Both the position numbers and the translations under genes were made by a program. A stretch of 64,000 nucleotides of DNA from Reticulitermes speratus (lineage: Eukaryota; Arthropoda; Insecta; Blattodea; Rhinotermitidae), in the NCBI GenBank assembly GCA_021186555.1, contig JAJKFL010000005.1, positions 28,522,635-28,586,634 on the forward strand. The letters run 5' to 3'. Shown here in pieces: positions 24,693-37,559 of the stretch (position 1 is the stretch's first letter; every line of letters starts with the position of its first letter). The notes under the pieces are model-generated. The model was not told the DNA's origin, did not search any database, and saw nothing but the letters and a program-made list of their open reading frames with translations.

Positions 24693-25777
24693 TATATAGT
24701 TAATATTTATTCCATTCGTCCTTCCCCGCAAATTTTGCTGTATATTGTGCATGCATTGTAGGTCTGTTGGTCTATCATTTCATGCCCTGCCGTAGAGCAT
24801 AGCTCAGTATTTGTGGCGCCTAAGACTGAGCGGTGACCAGCAGATAAACCAGTCTCTTGTCTACACTTTTAAGCCTCTAGCTTATCTAAATAATTATTAA
24901 AATCCAATTCCTAAATCACAAAAAACACAGAGTCTCCATTAGGAATACCGGTGACTGCTGTTTGTGGACAAAATCGTTCTTTGCTGTGAGAATAACAATA
25001 AACAAACACACTGTTGGGGAAAAATAAAAGTTATTGAACGTTAAAGCGGATGGTACGCAGCATGAACTGGTGTAAAGGCACAACACTGTAGTCTGTGCAG
25101 GAAAAGTGACTGACGTGTCATTTCATGCATAATCGTATTTTATAAACCTTAACGAATGCGATCCGCGTAAAATTCTTCTGGTGTACCTTTGGCGTTCCTT
25201 TGGCCATGGCAATTAAACAGTTAATTATTCATCCAAAGGAGTAAAGGCGAAACAAATCTATGTAAAACATATTTTCCCGTTGAATGTAAAACAACTGCAC
25301 ACACGGGGACTTGAAGTACGGACTGTTGACTAGGAGTCAGCCTTTGGAAGGTCCAGGGGCAGACCAAATCCAACAAGTTTTCTTCAAGTTTTACTAGATC
25401 CTAGAGCGAGTACTTAGTACACAAACTTTACGTTGCAGCAAATGCTTCTGATGCAGACCTTCCAACATCTACATCAAAATTCCACTGCAGCCCCGCCCTC
25501 CAAATATTATAACCTAAATTCAACCACAATACATCCTTCTCAATAGTAATATTAAAATGCAAACTCAGTATTCTAGACAGCCTGCACAACCTCCCTCTGT
25601 TGCCTACTAATATCAGTCCACCTCCCATCACCTTATGTTCTTCACTTCTGAAGGCTTCACCTTGTCTCCAACACACATTTACCAGAAGTAAGAGTGGCCA
25701 CTGCCAAGGAATATTCAAGGCCATGGCTTTTATGATACGCACCGTAATTAATGCAGCGTCGTCACTACCGTTATCTC
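24693..25777. other. No gene seen
   Basis: AT-rich unique DNA. Opposing frames at 25428-25742 (minus) and 25600-25830 (plus) show no family signature. Confidence 0.5.
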
Positions 25778-25828
25778 TTTTTTCTTCTTCTTCTTCTTCT
25801 TCTTCTTTATTATTATTATATATTTATT
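25778..25828. repeat. (TTC)n then (TTA)n tract
   Basis: Pyrimidine-rich TTC repeats at about 25778-25807, followed by TTATTATTATTA. Serine- and leucine-rich frames through it are artefacts. Confidence 0.9.
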
Positions 25829-28800
25829 GATTGTAAAACCCCTCTTAAAACTAAGGGAATCATTATCCTAAAATTATGGCATAGCTATTTTATCCTTTCC
25901 AACTTTCAAACGCAACACAAATATACTCTGTTAGAAAAGTGCAGAGATTGTTAATGGTAAAGCACGCGGTAATTGGTTACCATTGTGCTTAAAACGATTA
26001 AATGGGTAGAGTTTGTGTTGGTTATTACTTCCAAGCAAAATGAAAGACAGTAAATGTTGGCTTGGGAAGAATAGAAAAACTGGTGAATCTATTTTATGAA
26101 AACATCGATCAAAGTGCGACGTATGTTCCTGTTGCAGCCTGTCAGCTAGAGACCACTCAATTTACTGCCACCATTGACATTTCTGTTCGAGATTTATGGC
26201 CCATTCCAGACATAGCAATATGCACTTAGCTATGTTTAAACTTTCAACAGACCGACGTTTGATGTTAGCCCAAAGAAAGTACAATATTACATTTTCTTGC
26301 CTTATGCATTTTCAGTCTGGGCTTACGCAAGAAACAGACACAGAAGTCTTAGAAGTGCAGCGATTTTGGTAATAAATTAAAAATAGTGTATTAAATTTTT
26401 ACTAAAAATTTCCGTAATGTGTAACAAAACTGAATACTCAAAGTACAAGTTCCTACACGAAAGATGTGAAGACGATTTACATATGGCAATTGGCATATCT
26501 GAATTAAATACTGCAGGTGTATCATCTCGACATTTATGAACTCCAAATGCTTTAGTGTGGCCGTGAACTTCGCTTCTGACCCTGACAGAGGAGCATACAT
26601 TACGACGTCTGAGAGCGGGTTGCTGCAGGGTATTGGGGCCTACAAGAGACGAGGCACAAATGGCGAAAATTGCGTAACACCAAGCTCCACGACTCTTACT
26701 GTTCAAGATTTATTTTTAGGATGACACAGGAAGCGAATGAGATAGGCCGGGCATGTAGCTGGTGTAGGTGATATAAGAAATACATACACAATTTTATTTG
26801 GGAGAACTGCTTGGGAGACGTAGGTGTGAAAGCGACGATGATGAATTAGTCTTAAATAAATATGGAAGGTTTGAGGTAAGGTAACCTGGCCAGCATAGAA
26901 TTCAAAGAGGCTCTTTTGTGCACTGCAGTATACCTTGGCATTACATAAAATGTGGTATAAATTGCGGTGAATGTCTTAAACAAATGAGCGACTACTAGCT
27001 TCTCAAGATTGACTCTGTTCCATGGAGCCGGAGTACGTTACATCCAAAGTGGTCTTAAAGTATCATCACGAACACAACTAGGGATAGGTCTGCTCTGTTT
27101 CTAATTACCATCCTAAGACATTTGATTGGCGTGGAACCATATCACGCATTTTATAATTCGGTACTAGGCGGGAACACGCAATAATCTTGAAGCTTCTGCC
27201 CCTTTGGCTCCAGTGAATGAGGCAGTGATCCCCATTAATTAGGAGTGCAGCTGTTCACAGAGAAGTGTCGATAAGGATTCTTAGAAGTCGATCCCAGCCT
27301 TCAGATGCAGACCCCCATCAACAATTTTCACACCTGTGTTCTCTGTCCACCCTCCGTGATGCCGAACCAAAAACCGGACCTGATTCAGTCCTTCAGTTGA
27401 GAAGGCAGGAATCTTAATGGAATGGGTCCGGTAGGAGATAACCTCAACCACTTGAACGTAAACCTAAGAAGTACGTCACTGGCAACTGCCGGAGAGCTAT
27501 TGGAGACCAACAACTGCAAGGGATCCAAACTAGTGTAGCAGCCGTTTTCACCTGGGGACGATTGCAAGTCAAGTTGATAAAACATTTTTCTCTGTTTCAT
27601 TTATTAGCTGATAGAAAGTGTATCTACCCGAATATGCAAAGGAATTTTTTTCTGATTTATCACCAGAAAAATCGGTATTTATCTTAAAATTGGTCAAAAT
27701 TGAAACAAGTTATCTATATGTAATTTACTGAATGTTTAAGATTTCGACAGAGTTCGCCTTATGTACGGGATCGTCTGATATTTTAACAAATAAGGAAGTC
27801 GAGAACCGCACTGACACTTACGTCAGATATGCTGTCGTCAGAGTTATTACCCTTGCGTTTATACATATCCTTGCTACTGCGTTTTATGCAGGGCAGCGAT
27901 GGTGGAAGGCAAGTAATTGTGACGTAAATTCTCGTGTAGGTGACCAAGAAGGCTGCAGGATAGTAAAATTAAGAAAGCTTCAGCCTTCTGTCTAGTACCA
28001 GTGCAGACACCAGTCCAGATAATTTTGTTCTTTTTACACAAATAAAATGCCTTCCGACCTCGATGTTCGAGGCCGATCATAAAAGGTTTTTATTTGCGTA
28101 TCGTAGGATTGGATCTGGTTCTTTAACTGCCTGTAAGATGATCTTGTAACAACGTATCATGTCACATCAGCAAGAATGCGATTTGCTCCTCTTGAGTATG
28201 AAGTTTAAATTCCGTGGTTTTTCTCAGAATCTTCAAGAACATCTGCCTTCCTTCTATGTACGGATTATGCTAAAGCTTGTTTCAGCTTAAAACATTCGTT
28301 TATTTTATTACTATAATAATGTAAATGGGGCTCAGCATATCTTCACTGCGGTTTATTATTGACATCTTCTGTTCCTATTCGTGAGCACATTCTAACACAC
28401 CTAACGCCAGAATAGCAAGCGTTACATTTCTATACAGAGACCACGGATCTCTACATACTTGGTGGACGTACTGAAGAGGTCTTCGCAAAAATTATTCTTT
28501 GTGTTAAGGAGGGCTAAAACTTTTAGTGTTTCAAAGTATTACCTTATGGTCCCTATCTGTCTGTTGGTTTTTTCTCTCTCTTCCTCTAACGAGTCAAGCA
28601 GACATCAGTAGCGTAGACACTAACAGATAAATTTTAGTAAATCTTGATATGGACCTTTCGTAATTAGATAGAGCCTTACAACTTCACATGTCTTAACGTA
28701 ATAAAAATAGTAATATGACGTCCGTGCAAATTTGTGAAGTCGTATTATTAGTACCCTCATAAACAGAACTCAAGAATGAAGTACGGTAATTAATACTTGG

Positions 28801-28918
28801 AAAGTATTATTCTTGCGATATGCACCGTTTAGGACAAAAGTAAAAAGTAAAGTTCACCCTATAACAGTCCTTGAAGGGCCAAGGGAGGAGTAGAGGTATA
28901 GATTTATTATTTATTTAA
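25829..28918. other. No gene seen
   Basis: No exon, repeat copy or RNA gene I can support. Opposing frames at 26377-26724 and a plus-strand frame at 27732-27995 (87 codons) have fairly even composition but no recognisable motif. They are the least artefact-like frames in the window, and I still would not call them genes. Confidence 0.5.
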
Positions 28919-28920
28919 TC

Positions 28921-29115
28921 TCGGTGCTAGATGGGGTGGGTGGTCAATGCCAGGCCCCGGCCCCTTTGCCCCCGGGAAAGAGACCCGGTGCCCATTTTAC
29001 AGGAGATTGGGTGGGCCCAGCATCGGCCTGAAAGGGTGAGGAAAATCTCGCCCCACCGGGATTCAATCCCCGAACCGTCCAGCCCGTACGAGTACAATAT
29101 CCCGGCCCACACCGT
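28921..29115 (-). mobile_element. tRNA-derived SINE, family C, copy 1
   Basis: Minus strand: GGGCTGGACGGTTCGGGGAT then TTGAATCCCGGTGGGGCGAG, where GGGGATTGAATCCCGG forms a B-box-like tRNA T-arm. Downstream it reads GATTTTCCTCACCCTTTCAG and a GC-rich body. The same head occurs at 31.75, 37.5 and 49.6 kb. The element is markedly GC-richer than its surroundings. Target duplication not identified. Confidence 0.65.
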
Positions 29116-29339
29116 TACAAGGAAATGGTGCGTAAATATGACACCTCAGGAAGTAGGCTGGTGTTTCGAGTATAACTCTGTATTCATTGATTTTATTTGT
29201 TACATGCATACTGATTGCTGAAACAACTCTTTATATTAACAGGGAAGGAGGTTTTTTCTTCCGAATTTTCATTAAAATAACTTTCAAAAAGTAATTCAAT
29301 TCTGTTATTATGCGGATTCCAATTTAAAATATTTTGCTA

Positions 29340-29602
29340 ATCAAAACCGCCGCGCGGTCTAAGGCGTGGGTCTGCGGCTGCTCGCTTGCTAGGTTTGTAG
29401 GTTAAAATCCTGCCGGGGGCATGGATGTCTGTCTCTTGTGAGTGTTGTGTGTTTTGTCAGGTCGAGGTCTTTTTGTCGGGCTGATCACTCGTCCAGAGAA
29501 GTCCTACGGGTGTGTTGTATCTGAGTGTGATCGTCAAGCCTCGATAATGAGGAGACCCTGGCCCACTAGTGGATGTTGCGCCATAGAAAAAAAAGTCACA
29601 AC
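29340..29602 (+). mobile_element. tRNA-derived SINE, family D, copy 2
   Basis: Plus strand: GCGCGGTCTAAGGCGTGGGT (A-box region), B-box remnant TTTGTAGGTTAAAATCCTGC, then GGGGGCATGGATGTCTGTCT and a body that tracks copy 3 at 39.2 kb. It ends GGATGTTGCGCCATAG plus eight A residues. The A tail fits LINE-mediated retroposition. No clear target duplication found. Confidence 0.78.
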
Positions 29603-30723
29603 CGAGAGCCTACGCACTAAAACTTGTCAAGAAATAAAACTTTGTGACGACAGAAATATTCGATCTGCCGCAAAAGTCTTGTAATAATTTGATATTCATT
29701 GGAACGGATAATACCACGTAGTGCCCTACTTAGTGGAACACAGTCCTTCTTCAGAAGCTAAGTATTCCTCAGCGAGTTAAACAATTACAAGCCTTTTATG
29801 GAACTTAATTACCATTTCACAGCAACTCGGCACTCTTCCCTATTCTGAGCCAGACGAATCCAGTTCATACTTTCCCCTTATATTTTTTTAATATTTATAA
29901 TATTACTATCCTTCTAGCTACTCATAGATCTTTAAAAAATTTGTTTCCTTCCGGCCTGCCCACCAAAACCCTGAAATGATTTTCTGCTGTGTAATGCTCG
30001 AAACATGTCCCAACCTTCTCATCCTTTTTTATCTGATCACCCTAAAAATATTCAGCTATTTGCTCAAAGCCTGAGGCTTCTCATTATGCAGCTTTTCAGC
30101 CCCCTGTTCTGTTCTCCCTCCTACCCTTCTCAGTGACGTCCTTTGCGTAAGACTGAAAGAGTTTGTATACGAGTAACTCACTGTCGCGTGCTCTCCGTAG
30201 AAACAATTATTCTGTTGCGATGTTAAGAACTATCTCGCGTTCTCGAATAAGGGATGAGTGAACCTCAAAAATGGTCCTCAGTCTTTTAGTATCACGGACC
30301 ACATACAAAATCTCACTAATTCTGCAGAAATCCTACCCGGGATTATCTCAACTCGCGGGCCCCTAAGGCATAAACCGCTGTAACACAACCTTCCAAAAAT
30401 TACAAAAAAGGAACATACTTCAAGTCCCAGAAAACGTTATTAATTCAATATAAAAATTGATTAGAAGAACCATTATTTCCTAACAGTAATGACAGTAGAA
30501 GGAAGATTAGTAAAAACCTAGAGGAAACATTGCATTATCTTCTACTGAGGAGAATCGATATGTATAATAACATTATTCCATAAGAACAGATTTTCTATAT
30601 TGTAAAAATATTTAATAGAATTTTTGTCCTTCTAGCCTAACAGAAAGACTAAAATAATCTCTCGGACTCCGTGGCCAGGCCTAGAGAAAATCCATGGGCT
30701 CGCGGACCACACTTTGATAACAC
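29603..30723. other. No gene seen
   Basis: AT-rich unique DNA; the dispersed motif TCTGAGCCAGACGAATCC lies at 29844-29861, followed by pyrimidine-rich sequence to about 30130. No coding signal. Confidence 0.5.
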
Positions 30724-30724
30724 A

Positions 30725-30772
30725 CAACAGAGGAGACCCTGGCCCGAATGAGGCTGCATGCCATTACACTAA
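30725..30772 (+). mobile_element. SINE family D 3' scrap
   Basis: AGAGGAGACCCTGGCCCGAA followed by TGAGGCTGCATGCCAT resembles the 3' part of family D copy 2 (AGGAGACCCTGGCCCACTAG near 29550). Only about 45 bp align, so this is a 5'-truncated or decayed piece. Confidence 0.4.
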
Positions 30773-31099
30773 AGCCGGTGCTTCTGGCGAGGTAGCAAGC
30801 GTTCATTACAGAGAAGAGTGTTAAGGGGAACACTTGCTGTGGGTCCCTCCAGACTGCGCTCTTGCTGCAAGATCTGAAAGACGGCTGCTGACATAAGCGA
30901 TGTGTTCACCCGCCTCACACCTTGCAGTTAAAACCTCCTACCCTTGTGTACTTTCTTATGTGGAATTGAAAGAAAAATATGTCTCCTTTTGAAAGTAAAC
31001 AAATTTTAAGTAATTACGTAAAAAGACAGCCCAATTAGATGGATTTAAAAGTTCTGAGAAGGAGATCAGGAGAAGAGAAATTCAAACACAAAAATTCAG

Positions 31100-31256
31100 T
31101 GATTTCAGGCTTCCGCCGTGATGTTGATGAGATCTGCACTTTTCTGGGGTATTACGCGGCGTCGTGTGGTAATGTTTACCGACGTTTCGGGCAACGTATC
31201 GGTCGGTAAACAATTACCACACGACGCCGCGTAATATCCCAGAAGAGCGCAGATCT
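31100..31256. mobile_element. Short fold-back element, 157 bp, with 13-bp target duplication
   Basis: An internally shortened relative of the element at 8555-9096, in the opposite orientation. Arms GCGGCGTCGTGTGGTAAT and ATTACCACACGACGCCGC face each other across a short centre (CCGACGTTTCGGGCAACG). The left end carries the single-copy tail (TTCAGGCTTCCGCCGTGATG) that is at the right end of the 8.5-kb copy. It is bracketed by a 13-bp direct repeat, CACAAAAATTCAG, at 31087-31099 and 31257-31269. Two members with 13-bp duplications support the same insertion mechanism. Confidence 0.82.
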
Positions 31257-31274
31257 CACAAAAATTCAGCGTTT

Positions 31275-31599
31275 TTAACATTTTATTATTGACGTTTTCG
31301 TTGGTCTCGAAGTGAAACTTGACCTACTGCTTTCTAATGGCAGCTTAATTTTTATCTGAAACTGCGTGATCGCCGTGCGTTACAAACACAAGTCACAGCG
31401 ACAAACATTCATTCCATACTCAAAATTGACTGCTTCCATTCAAACAATGTTCGCTAATGTTCGAAATACATTTCACGTATCCCATATGCGGCTTCACGTA
31501 CCCACTCATGAAGCTTCAATTAAGTAGAAGACCAAGAAGGCATATGGGGAGTTGAGTCAAAGTACACACATCATTATTCTCGGCAGTCTGCGAACAGAA
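31275..31599. other. No gene seen
   Basis: Unique AT-rich sequence between the fold-back element and the next SINE. Confidence 0.5.
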
Positions 31600-31800
31600 A
31601 GGTTCGGGCACAGGATGCTTTAGTTCCGCGGAATGAGAGAGAGGCCGGTACTCAAGGCACAGGAACCTTGGTGGGATATAGAGGTGGTGTGGGTGCTTTG
31701 AAGAAAAGAAAGATCTGTCACCAACGCCTGGGATCACAACCCAGTTCCTCGGTCGTCCAGCCCCTGGCATAGTCAATGTACGAACTAAGCTATAACCACA
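31600..31800 (-). mobile_element. tRNA-derived SINE, family C, copy 2 (diverged)
   Basis: Minus strand contains GGGGCTGGACGACCGAGGAA then CTGGGTTGTGATCCCAGGCG, aligning with the promoter head of the family C copy at 28.9 kb, followed by pyrimidine-rich body. Strongly diverged; ends are approximate. Confidence 0.5.
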
Positions 31801-31955
31801 GGTATTTACAAAAACAGATGGGAGGATAATATTGAAAATAATGTTTCGAAAATATGGAATGGAATGAGAAAAGTAAATTTACCTGCATCATATGGTGGAC
31901 TTTTGTAAACACGGTGCTGTACTTTTACATGAAAGCAGGAATTAAAACTATTTGA

Positions 31956-32194
31956 CAGTGGCGTAGCTAACGGTCGTGGGCCATCGCTATTCGATAATCA
32001 GTGGTTCCCTTTTAATTTGTAGCGAAGTTACTCCCAGATATCGTAACAGGGATCCAGAACACCGCCTTCTGTCAGAAAACTGATTCAGTACGGAGAAACC
32101 CAAAACAAATTAAAGTATTCTGTACGTTTGACTTTTCTTACTCACGGGGTGCCCGTGACGCGGGGTCTCTGCGAGAGCCTTAACTACGACACTG
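31956..32194. mobile_element. hAT-type MITE, about 239 bp
   Basis: Imperfect 14-bp terminal inverted repeats: CAGTGGCGTAGCTA at the left and CAGTGTCGTAGTTA read inwards from the right. CAGTGGCGTAGC is a common hAT terminus style. No exact 8-bp duplication remains, so the copy is probably old. The interior (AGCGAAGTTACTCCCAGATA, CCAGAACACCGCCTTCTG, TATTCTGTACGTTTGA) aligns with 44.57-44.70 kb. Confidence 0.55.
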
Positions 32195-35100
32195 ATAGCT
32201 AAGTACATGTGGAATTTTTCGAGGAACATTCTGTACCACGGATTTAATTACGTCTTGTCAGAATAGGCCTGTATACTTCGAACTGACAACACTCTTTGGA
32301 CTTGTAATATTTTATAGATATTTAGTAACTTAACAGTGAACTGAAGTGTGAGGTTTCAGGTAACCACTTTGTGAGTGGTGCGTAAAATTTACTCCGGAGG
32401 AAACCTTGGTCGCACCTTTGACTTCTGTTCGAATCAATATATATGTGTATATGCCATCTTTCTTGTCATGTGTTGTCCTCTATAGTTAAATCCTGGCGAT
32501 GACATTATTCCTTGCAGAAGGATTCATAGCTTGGAATATGAAATTTGAATCCGATCCAACTGATGAAACATGAAGAAGGGGAAGAGGAATCGATGATGTT
32601 CTAACTGTTCATCTGAACATTAATTTGCAATTTAATCACTTCACCCTTCCCTTTTCAGTAGCATAAATTGTTAGCAATCAGATTATTACAGAATTAAATC
32701 CTTTCAAAACTACGGGTACACTAAAAATGCATTAGTAAGAATTGCGTAAAAAATAAGAAGTATTCCTTCGAAGCAAGAAATTGAAATAAATATTTACAAA
32801 TTTCAGTTTCTACCTCACGGTAAAAACATTGCTTTTGCCTTATGGAGAGGCATCTATTAATGAAGTTATGTAAGTGATCACCGTCATTCTGAGAGCCGTG
32901 AGAAATATAAGTAAAACAAATAAGTTGTAACTGTTAAAGTAGGTGGTTCGTATATCTACCACTGTGCCTGGAAGAGTTAACATAAGATTACCATAACGAT
33001 TCCCGCAAAACGTATTTCCCAATGCTGAGTACTCACAGTGCTAATATCAATAATAATAGGACAAAATTATGACAGACACAAAAATTACTACACGTAAAAG
33101 TATTTTTTCTCAATTCTTGTTTTTACGAAGGATATATGCAGCTAAACATATGCACACAAGACTTTCAAAGCACCCTGTTCTTTTCTGTAATAGCAGAAAT
33201 AATGAGGCGTTAAACAGCTTCCCTATATTTGCATTACATTGTCTTCATAAACTACGGAGAGTTAAAGGCTACTAAACGAACAGAAATAGCATTCACTGCT
33301 GCGGAAACTTACAGTACTTACAAACGACTGCATAATATAAGTAAATGCATTTAAGATTTGACATTTTGCTGTCTACTGTCACTTTACCACCTCATAATCA
33401 CTTCAGGTGATCTTATTTTACTTCGGACCTTCACGCATGAGTTCAGATACGCTGGATGTACTTAGATATTCAGGCGCTTTCAGCATTCCGAAAGCGTAAC
33501 CTCATTAAATAAGATTAGTACCGTTTAACTTGTCAAAGCATTTTCATGCTTTTATTGGCATTTTATTTGACAAACAAAATAAATATTTATTTTCAAGTCA
33601 CGAAGTAAGGAATTTATACTGACTAAAACAAAGATATTAGGATGCAGAAAGATAAAATAGTGTGCAGGAAGAAGCTTCAGTGTGTGGCCGGCTTAACGTG
33701 AAAAAGCTCCCTTGAACATATTTAGGCTACGTAATGCACAAAACAGACCCTATGAAACGAAATTGAATACGTGAAATCCGTAACGAAGTGGGCACACCGT
33801 TGCATTCTGAATGCTCCTAGAAGCTGCGTAAATGTTTGGTGAAGAAATTAATAATCTGAAATACAGTTATTGTTGTTGGTGTTGTTGTTGTTGTTGTTGT
33901 GGTGGGTGGTGGTGGTTGTCCTTTCTTACCATAGACAATACATCATACTATCGCCACTACGTTTCCTGTTACTGCTAGCAGTTAGTTACTGGATTTCTGA
34001 TGAGTCTCTTCCTATTTACGAATTCATGATTCAGCTACGTTGTTATTTTCGATGGTAGCAAATTATAAGTAGGAGGTTTGGGTGTGGAGAAGTGCTTGAT
34101 AAGAGGCGTGGCATAAAATTATAAGGCACAGCTGAATCTGTGCCAAGGTGTCCCAGAGCGTTCGGATGTCCAGATGGCGTCGCCGGCGGGTGCCTTCTGT
34201 TTTCCCTTTGTGAGGCGAATACATGCTGTAAAAGAGCTCAGACTGCTGTCGGCTCAGCATTATCATTCTTACTGCAACAACATTTCTAGGAGTAAGCTTC
34301 ACTTTTTGGTGGCAGAGATTGTTTTTCTCAGACGATTTAGCAGTTTTGAAAACAAGAGGGCTTTACCTCCATTATTAAAGCAGGCAACCTGCGACGGGTA
34401 CAATACTACGAAGATCCAAGAACCCTGACACTGGTAGCGCTAGTTCTGCACAGCTCCAATCCCAAAAGACTGCAAGACAGTTATGTTGGTGTTGTCTGCA
34501 GTAGGAACAAAAAACTGTAATTGAAGTGACCACTAATTACATGGTATTTATAGAGCGCTGGAAGAAAATCATCACTTCTTTCGAAAATAATGCAGACAGG
34601 GTGACAAAATGTCGTGGTAACATACGTTTGCATTTCTGTTTCAAGTAAGAATGCAGGCCAACACAGGTCAACAATTTTTATTCGTTTTATACTTTTCTTT
34701 TAAATATCTCATGCAGCGTTAAAGTTATGGAAAAAAAATGTTCCGGACAAACAAATTTTTTCGAAACATTTTTGCTTTGAATATATATATATATATTATA
34801 TATATATAGATAGATAGATATATTTGGCTACTTAAGAAAGAGACCGGTGCAGAAATTCTATCAAGTGGTTTTACTTTTAAATTATTTACAGCAAAACTAA
34901 AATTGATGTGCAACAATTAAAATAATATAAGATTTAATTAAATATCCGTCCAGCTGTTCTAGCATTTTTACTTAAAAAGAAGAGGAGCAGAGCAGAAGTG
35001 ACGAGATCAATCGGCGCAAATTTACAAATTTTTTCAGCGCATAATATTGTACAATTTTTTTTGGAACAAGAGTGTTTGTATAGAGAAAGAGCAACGAATT

Positions 35101-37384
35101 TAATTAACCCATTACGTGGAAATGTAAGTTCAGATTAAGATTAGCACGTGAATATGTAGAACTATTCCTCACATCCTAAATGAAATTATATATTCCCGTT
35201 AAAAATCCAAAATAGATAGCAATATTTCTCAAACAGCTTGCATTTCCTACGGTTTATGCATATATATATATTATATCTGGAAGTAATCTTCAGAAATTTG
35301 AGTTTAACTAATAAATCATTTCCTTAACTTTCGTTTCCCGGCTTTATCTGTCGCAGACTACGAACCTCTCACCCAACGTTTCTTCAGTCATACCGTGCTT
35401 GGCGATATCAGCAAGTGGGCAATCTGACAAACACATTTCACCGTCCTGTTTTGCTGTTAAGTTTTCACTCTCAGTTTTAAATTCTGTTCTGAATAAATTT
35501 AAAATTCAGGTACGTCCACAACAACACGGGTGCTACTTGATTGTCGCTGCAAGCAACAGTGACTGCTTGGCAGAAGTCGTCCTACAGGACTCGTTACTCA
35601 GGCAGACGAAAGGAATCAGGTTCCGCTAATTATAAAAAGTTCATGTAATTCCACTACAGTTAAAAGAAGTTAACTTGGATTCACTCCAAGAAAAATGCAT
35701 AAAATGCACTTTCTGCCTCATTACCCTATATGCAACGTGTTATTCTTATCTGCCAGCATAAAATATTTCCTATAGCTACTTTCATACGTAGTAGAAGTTG
35801 TGACTAGGCAACCTGGCCTCGTTCTCTCCCTGCATTCTCCTAATCACTTTCTCCAAACACCCTCACACTATATCCGATTACCACTTTACTCATATATGAA
35901 CAACAGCAGGAAATACGAGTACTATACGAGAAGAAAGTTTCCTATCTTACGGCGAGTGTCAAATATAAGAAAATACGTGATTGTTGTTTTCTGAAATAGT
36001 GACGGTTTATTTTGAGAATAATGTAAACACATTCCATGCTGTGGACAAAATAGCATTTTGGAAGATGGTAAAATATACAGGCTCTTAATCACTGTAATTC
36101 AAAGGTTATTAATTCAAGAATTTTTTTATAATTTTCATCGCTCCATATTGAGGGTAGTGTGTTTTATGACACCAGGTTATCCATTTTAGGACACAAATAA
36201 TGGATTCCTTGCACAAACCTTGAGAGCGTCAAAACACATGCCATCAACAGTACATCGTGAGAGTACAACAATGCGTTTTGTTTTATGTAACAGCAGCCGG
36301 GAGGTGCATAAAATAGCGCCTTTATCGCCTTACATGGCCGGAGATGAGTCTAGGAACTTGCTCATTGTTTCACCGCTAATTAAAGGAGTCTAGACCACTT
36401 GTTTGCAACAAAAGACATGACTGATGATTCGGTCCAGACAGAAGCCTTTGTATAAGACACCATGATTATTTTATGCCTCACTACAAGACGGTTCACGAAA
36501 ACAGTAAATTACACGATGCGTCTACATCACGTATTGCTACTGCTGGAATATGAACCTGGTTATGTGAAGAAGCACTGCGGGTGGATATTAAGCTCCATCA
36601 AATTAGATTGGGATGAGAAGTCAGTATCACGGTCTGGCAGTTTCATTCCCGAAGAACAAGCCTCCACTGCACATTGCGTACATATGTGGCAAATCTGGTA
36701 GATATATCTGTGAGAACAGTATCATTTATACTGAGGATAGAATTCAGGTGTTTCATTCGTTGTCAGAAATTTTACTGACTCATACACCCCAGTGAATTTT
36801 CGAGGCATTTTTCTTACTCAGATTTAAATTTTCGACGCCTGGGTTTCACCTAAACGACATCTAAGAATTCAGTCCTACCTCCGAAAACACACACACACAC
36901 GCACTCATCTAAATTACGAAGACCAATGATTTAATTCCGTATGGGAAAACAGTAGATGTTTGTTTGGAAAATCACACAAAACACATAGACACAATGTGTG
37001 GGCAAACAAAGGGTCTTAAAATTACAGCGGGTTGTGCAGAGACCTCTAGGTCTCCCTTAGCACTGTCTTTAAAGTGTTAAACCAAGTATTTCTGTCTTGC
37101 CTCTACAGCTATATCCGAATTTCAAGAGCCCTCTTGTCCTCTTCCCAGGACCGATTTGAATAAAGAGCTTTCTTTTGTATTTCGGATATTTTTTTGAGCT
37201 TTCACGTTGAAGACGTTTGAGATCAGGATAAGGAAGATTATCTTTGGACTACAAAGAGAAGTAACGGATAAACAAAAATGTTACGTTTTGCCTATGCATG
37301 CCATAAATGCATATGGTGCAGTGGACGCATATATCTATTCATTCTTCATTCATTCTACATGGTAGATTGATGTGAGTGATTTAT
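32195..37384. other. Long featureless AT-rich block
   Basis: About 5.2 kb with no gene, SINE or transposon I can support. Simple repeats only: (TTG)n at 33868-33925, a (TA)n run at 34783-34811 and short TATATA at 35260-35272. A minus-strand match to the repeat word GTGTCTATGTGTTTTGTGTG occurs at about 36970-37000 (see the old repeat family). Frames at 34063-34428 on both strands have no recognisable domain. Confidence 0.55.
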
Positions 37385-37550
37385 TTCACTTTCCGATCTA
37401 TTTAACCCAGGCGAAGTGCCCAGGTATACATTAAATAAGAGGCTGCAAGTGGGTCTAAATATTTTTAGACAAGAGTAAAATCTCCTGCCGCTGCCGGGAA
37501 CCGAATTCCGGATTATCCAACCCGTAGCCTAGTCAGTAGATCGACCGAGT
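37385..37550 (-). mobile_element. tRNA-derived SINE, family C, copy 3
   Basis: Minus strand reads GACTAGGCTACGGGTTGGAT, then AATCCGGAATTCGGTTCCCG (B-box region) and GCAGCGGCAGGAGATTTTAC. It aligns with the head of the 28.9-kb copy (GGTTCGGGGATTGAATCCCG...GAGATTTTCC). Only the tRNA-like head and part of the body are recognisable. Confidence 0.55.
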
Positions 37551-37559
37551 TCTTCAAAT

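Noticed and set aside
24414-24752. 112-codon minus-strand frame rich in His, Tyr and Thr
   Set aside because: It is the translation of a (TATG)n microsatellite.
26377-26724. Opposing frames of 109 and 62 codons with balanced composition
   Set aside because: No motif, no splice context and no similarity I can recall; frames of this length are expected by chance in 64 kb.
27732-27995. 87-codon frame with a possible membrane segment (VRVITLAFIHILATAFYAG)
   Set aside because: A hydrophobic stretch alone is weak in AT-rich DNA; no homology or exon signals.
29844-30130. Pyrimidine-rich segment resembling 54.88-54.98 kb and 42.45-42.50 kb (TATGAAGCT...TTATGTAG/TTATGCAG words)
   Set aside because: Similarity is patchy and could be compositional; not enough to define a repeat beyond the 18-bp motif reported separately.
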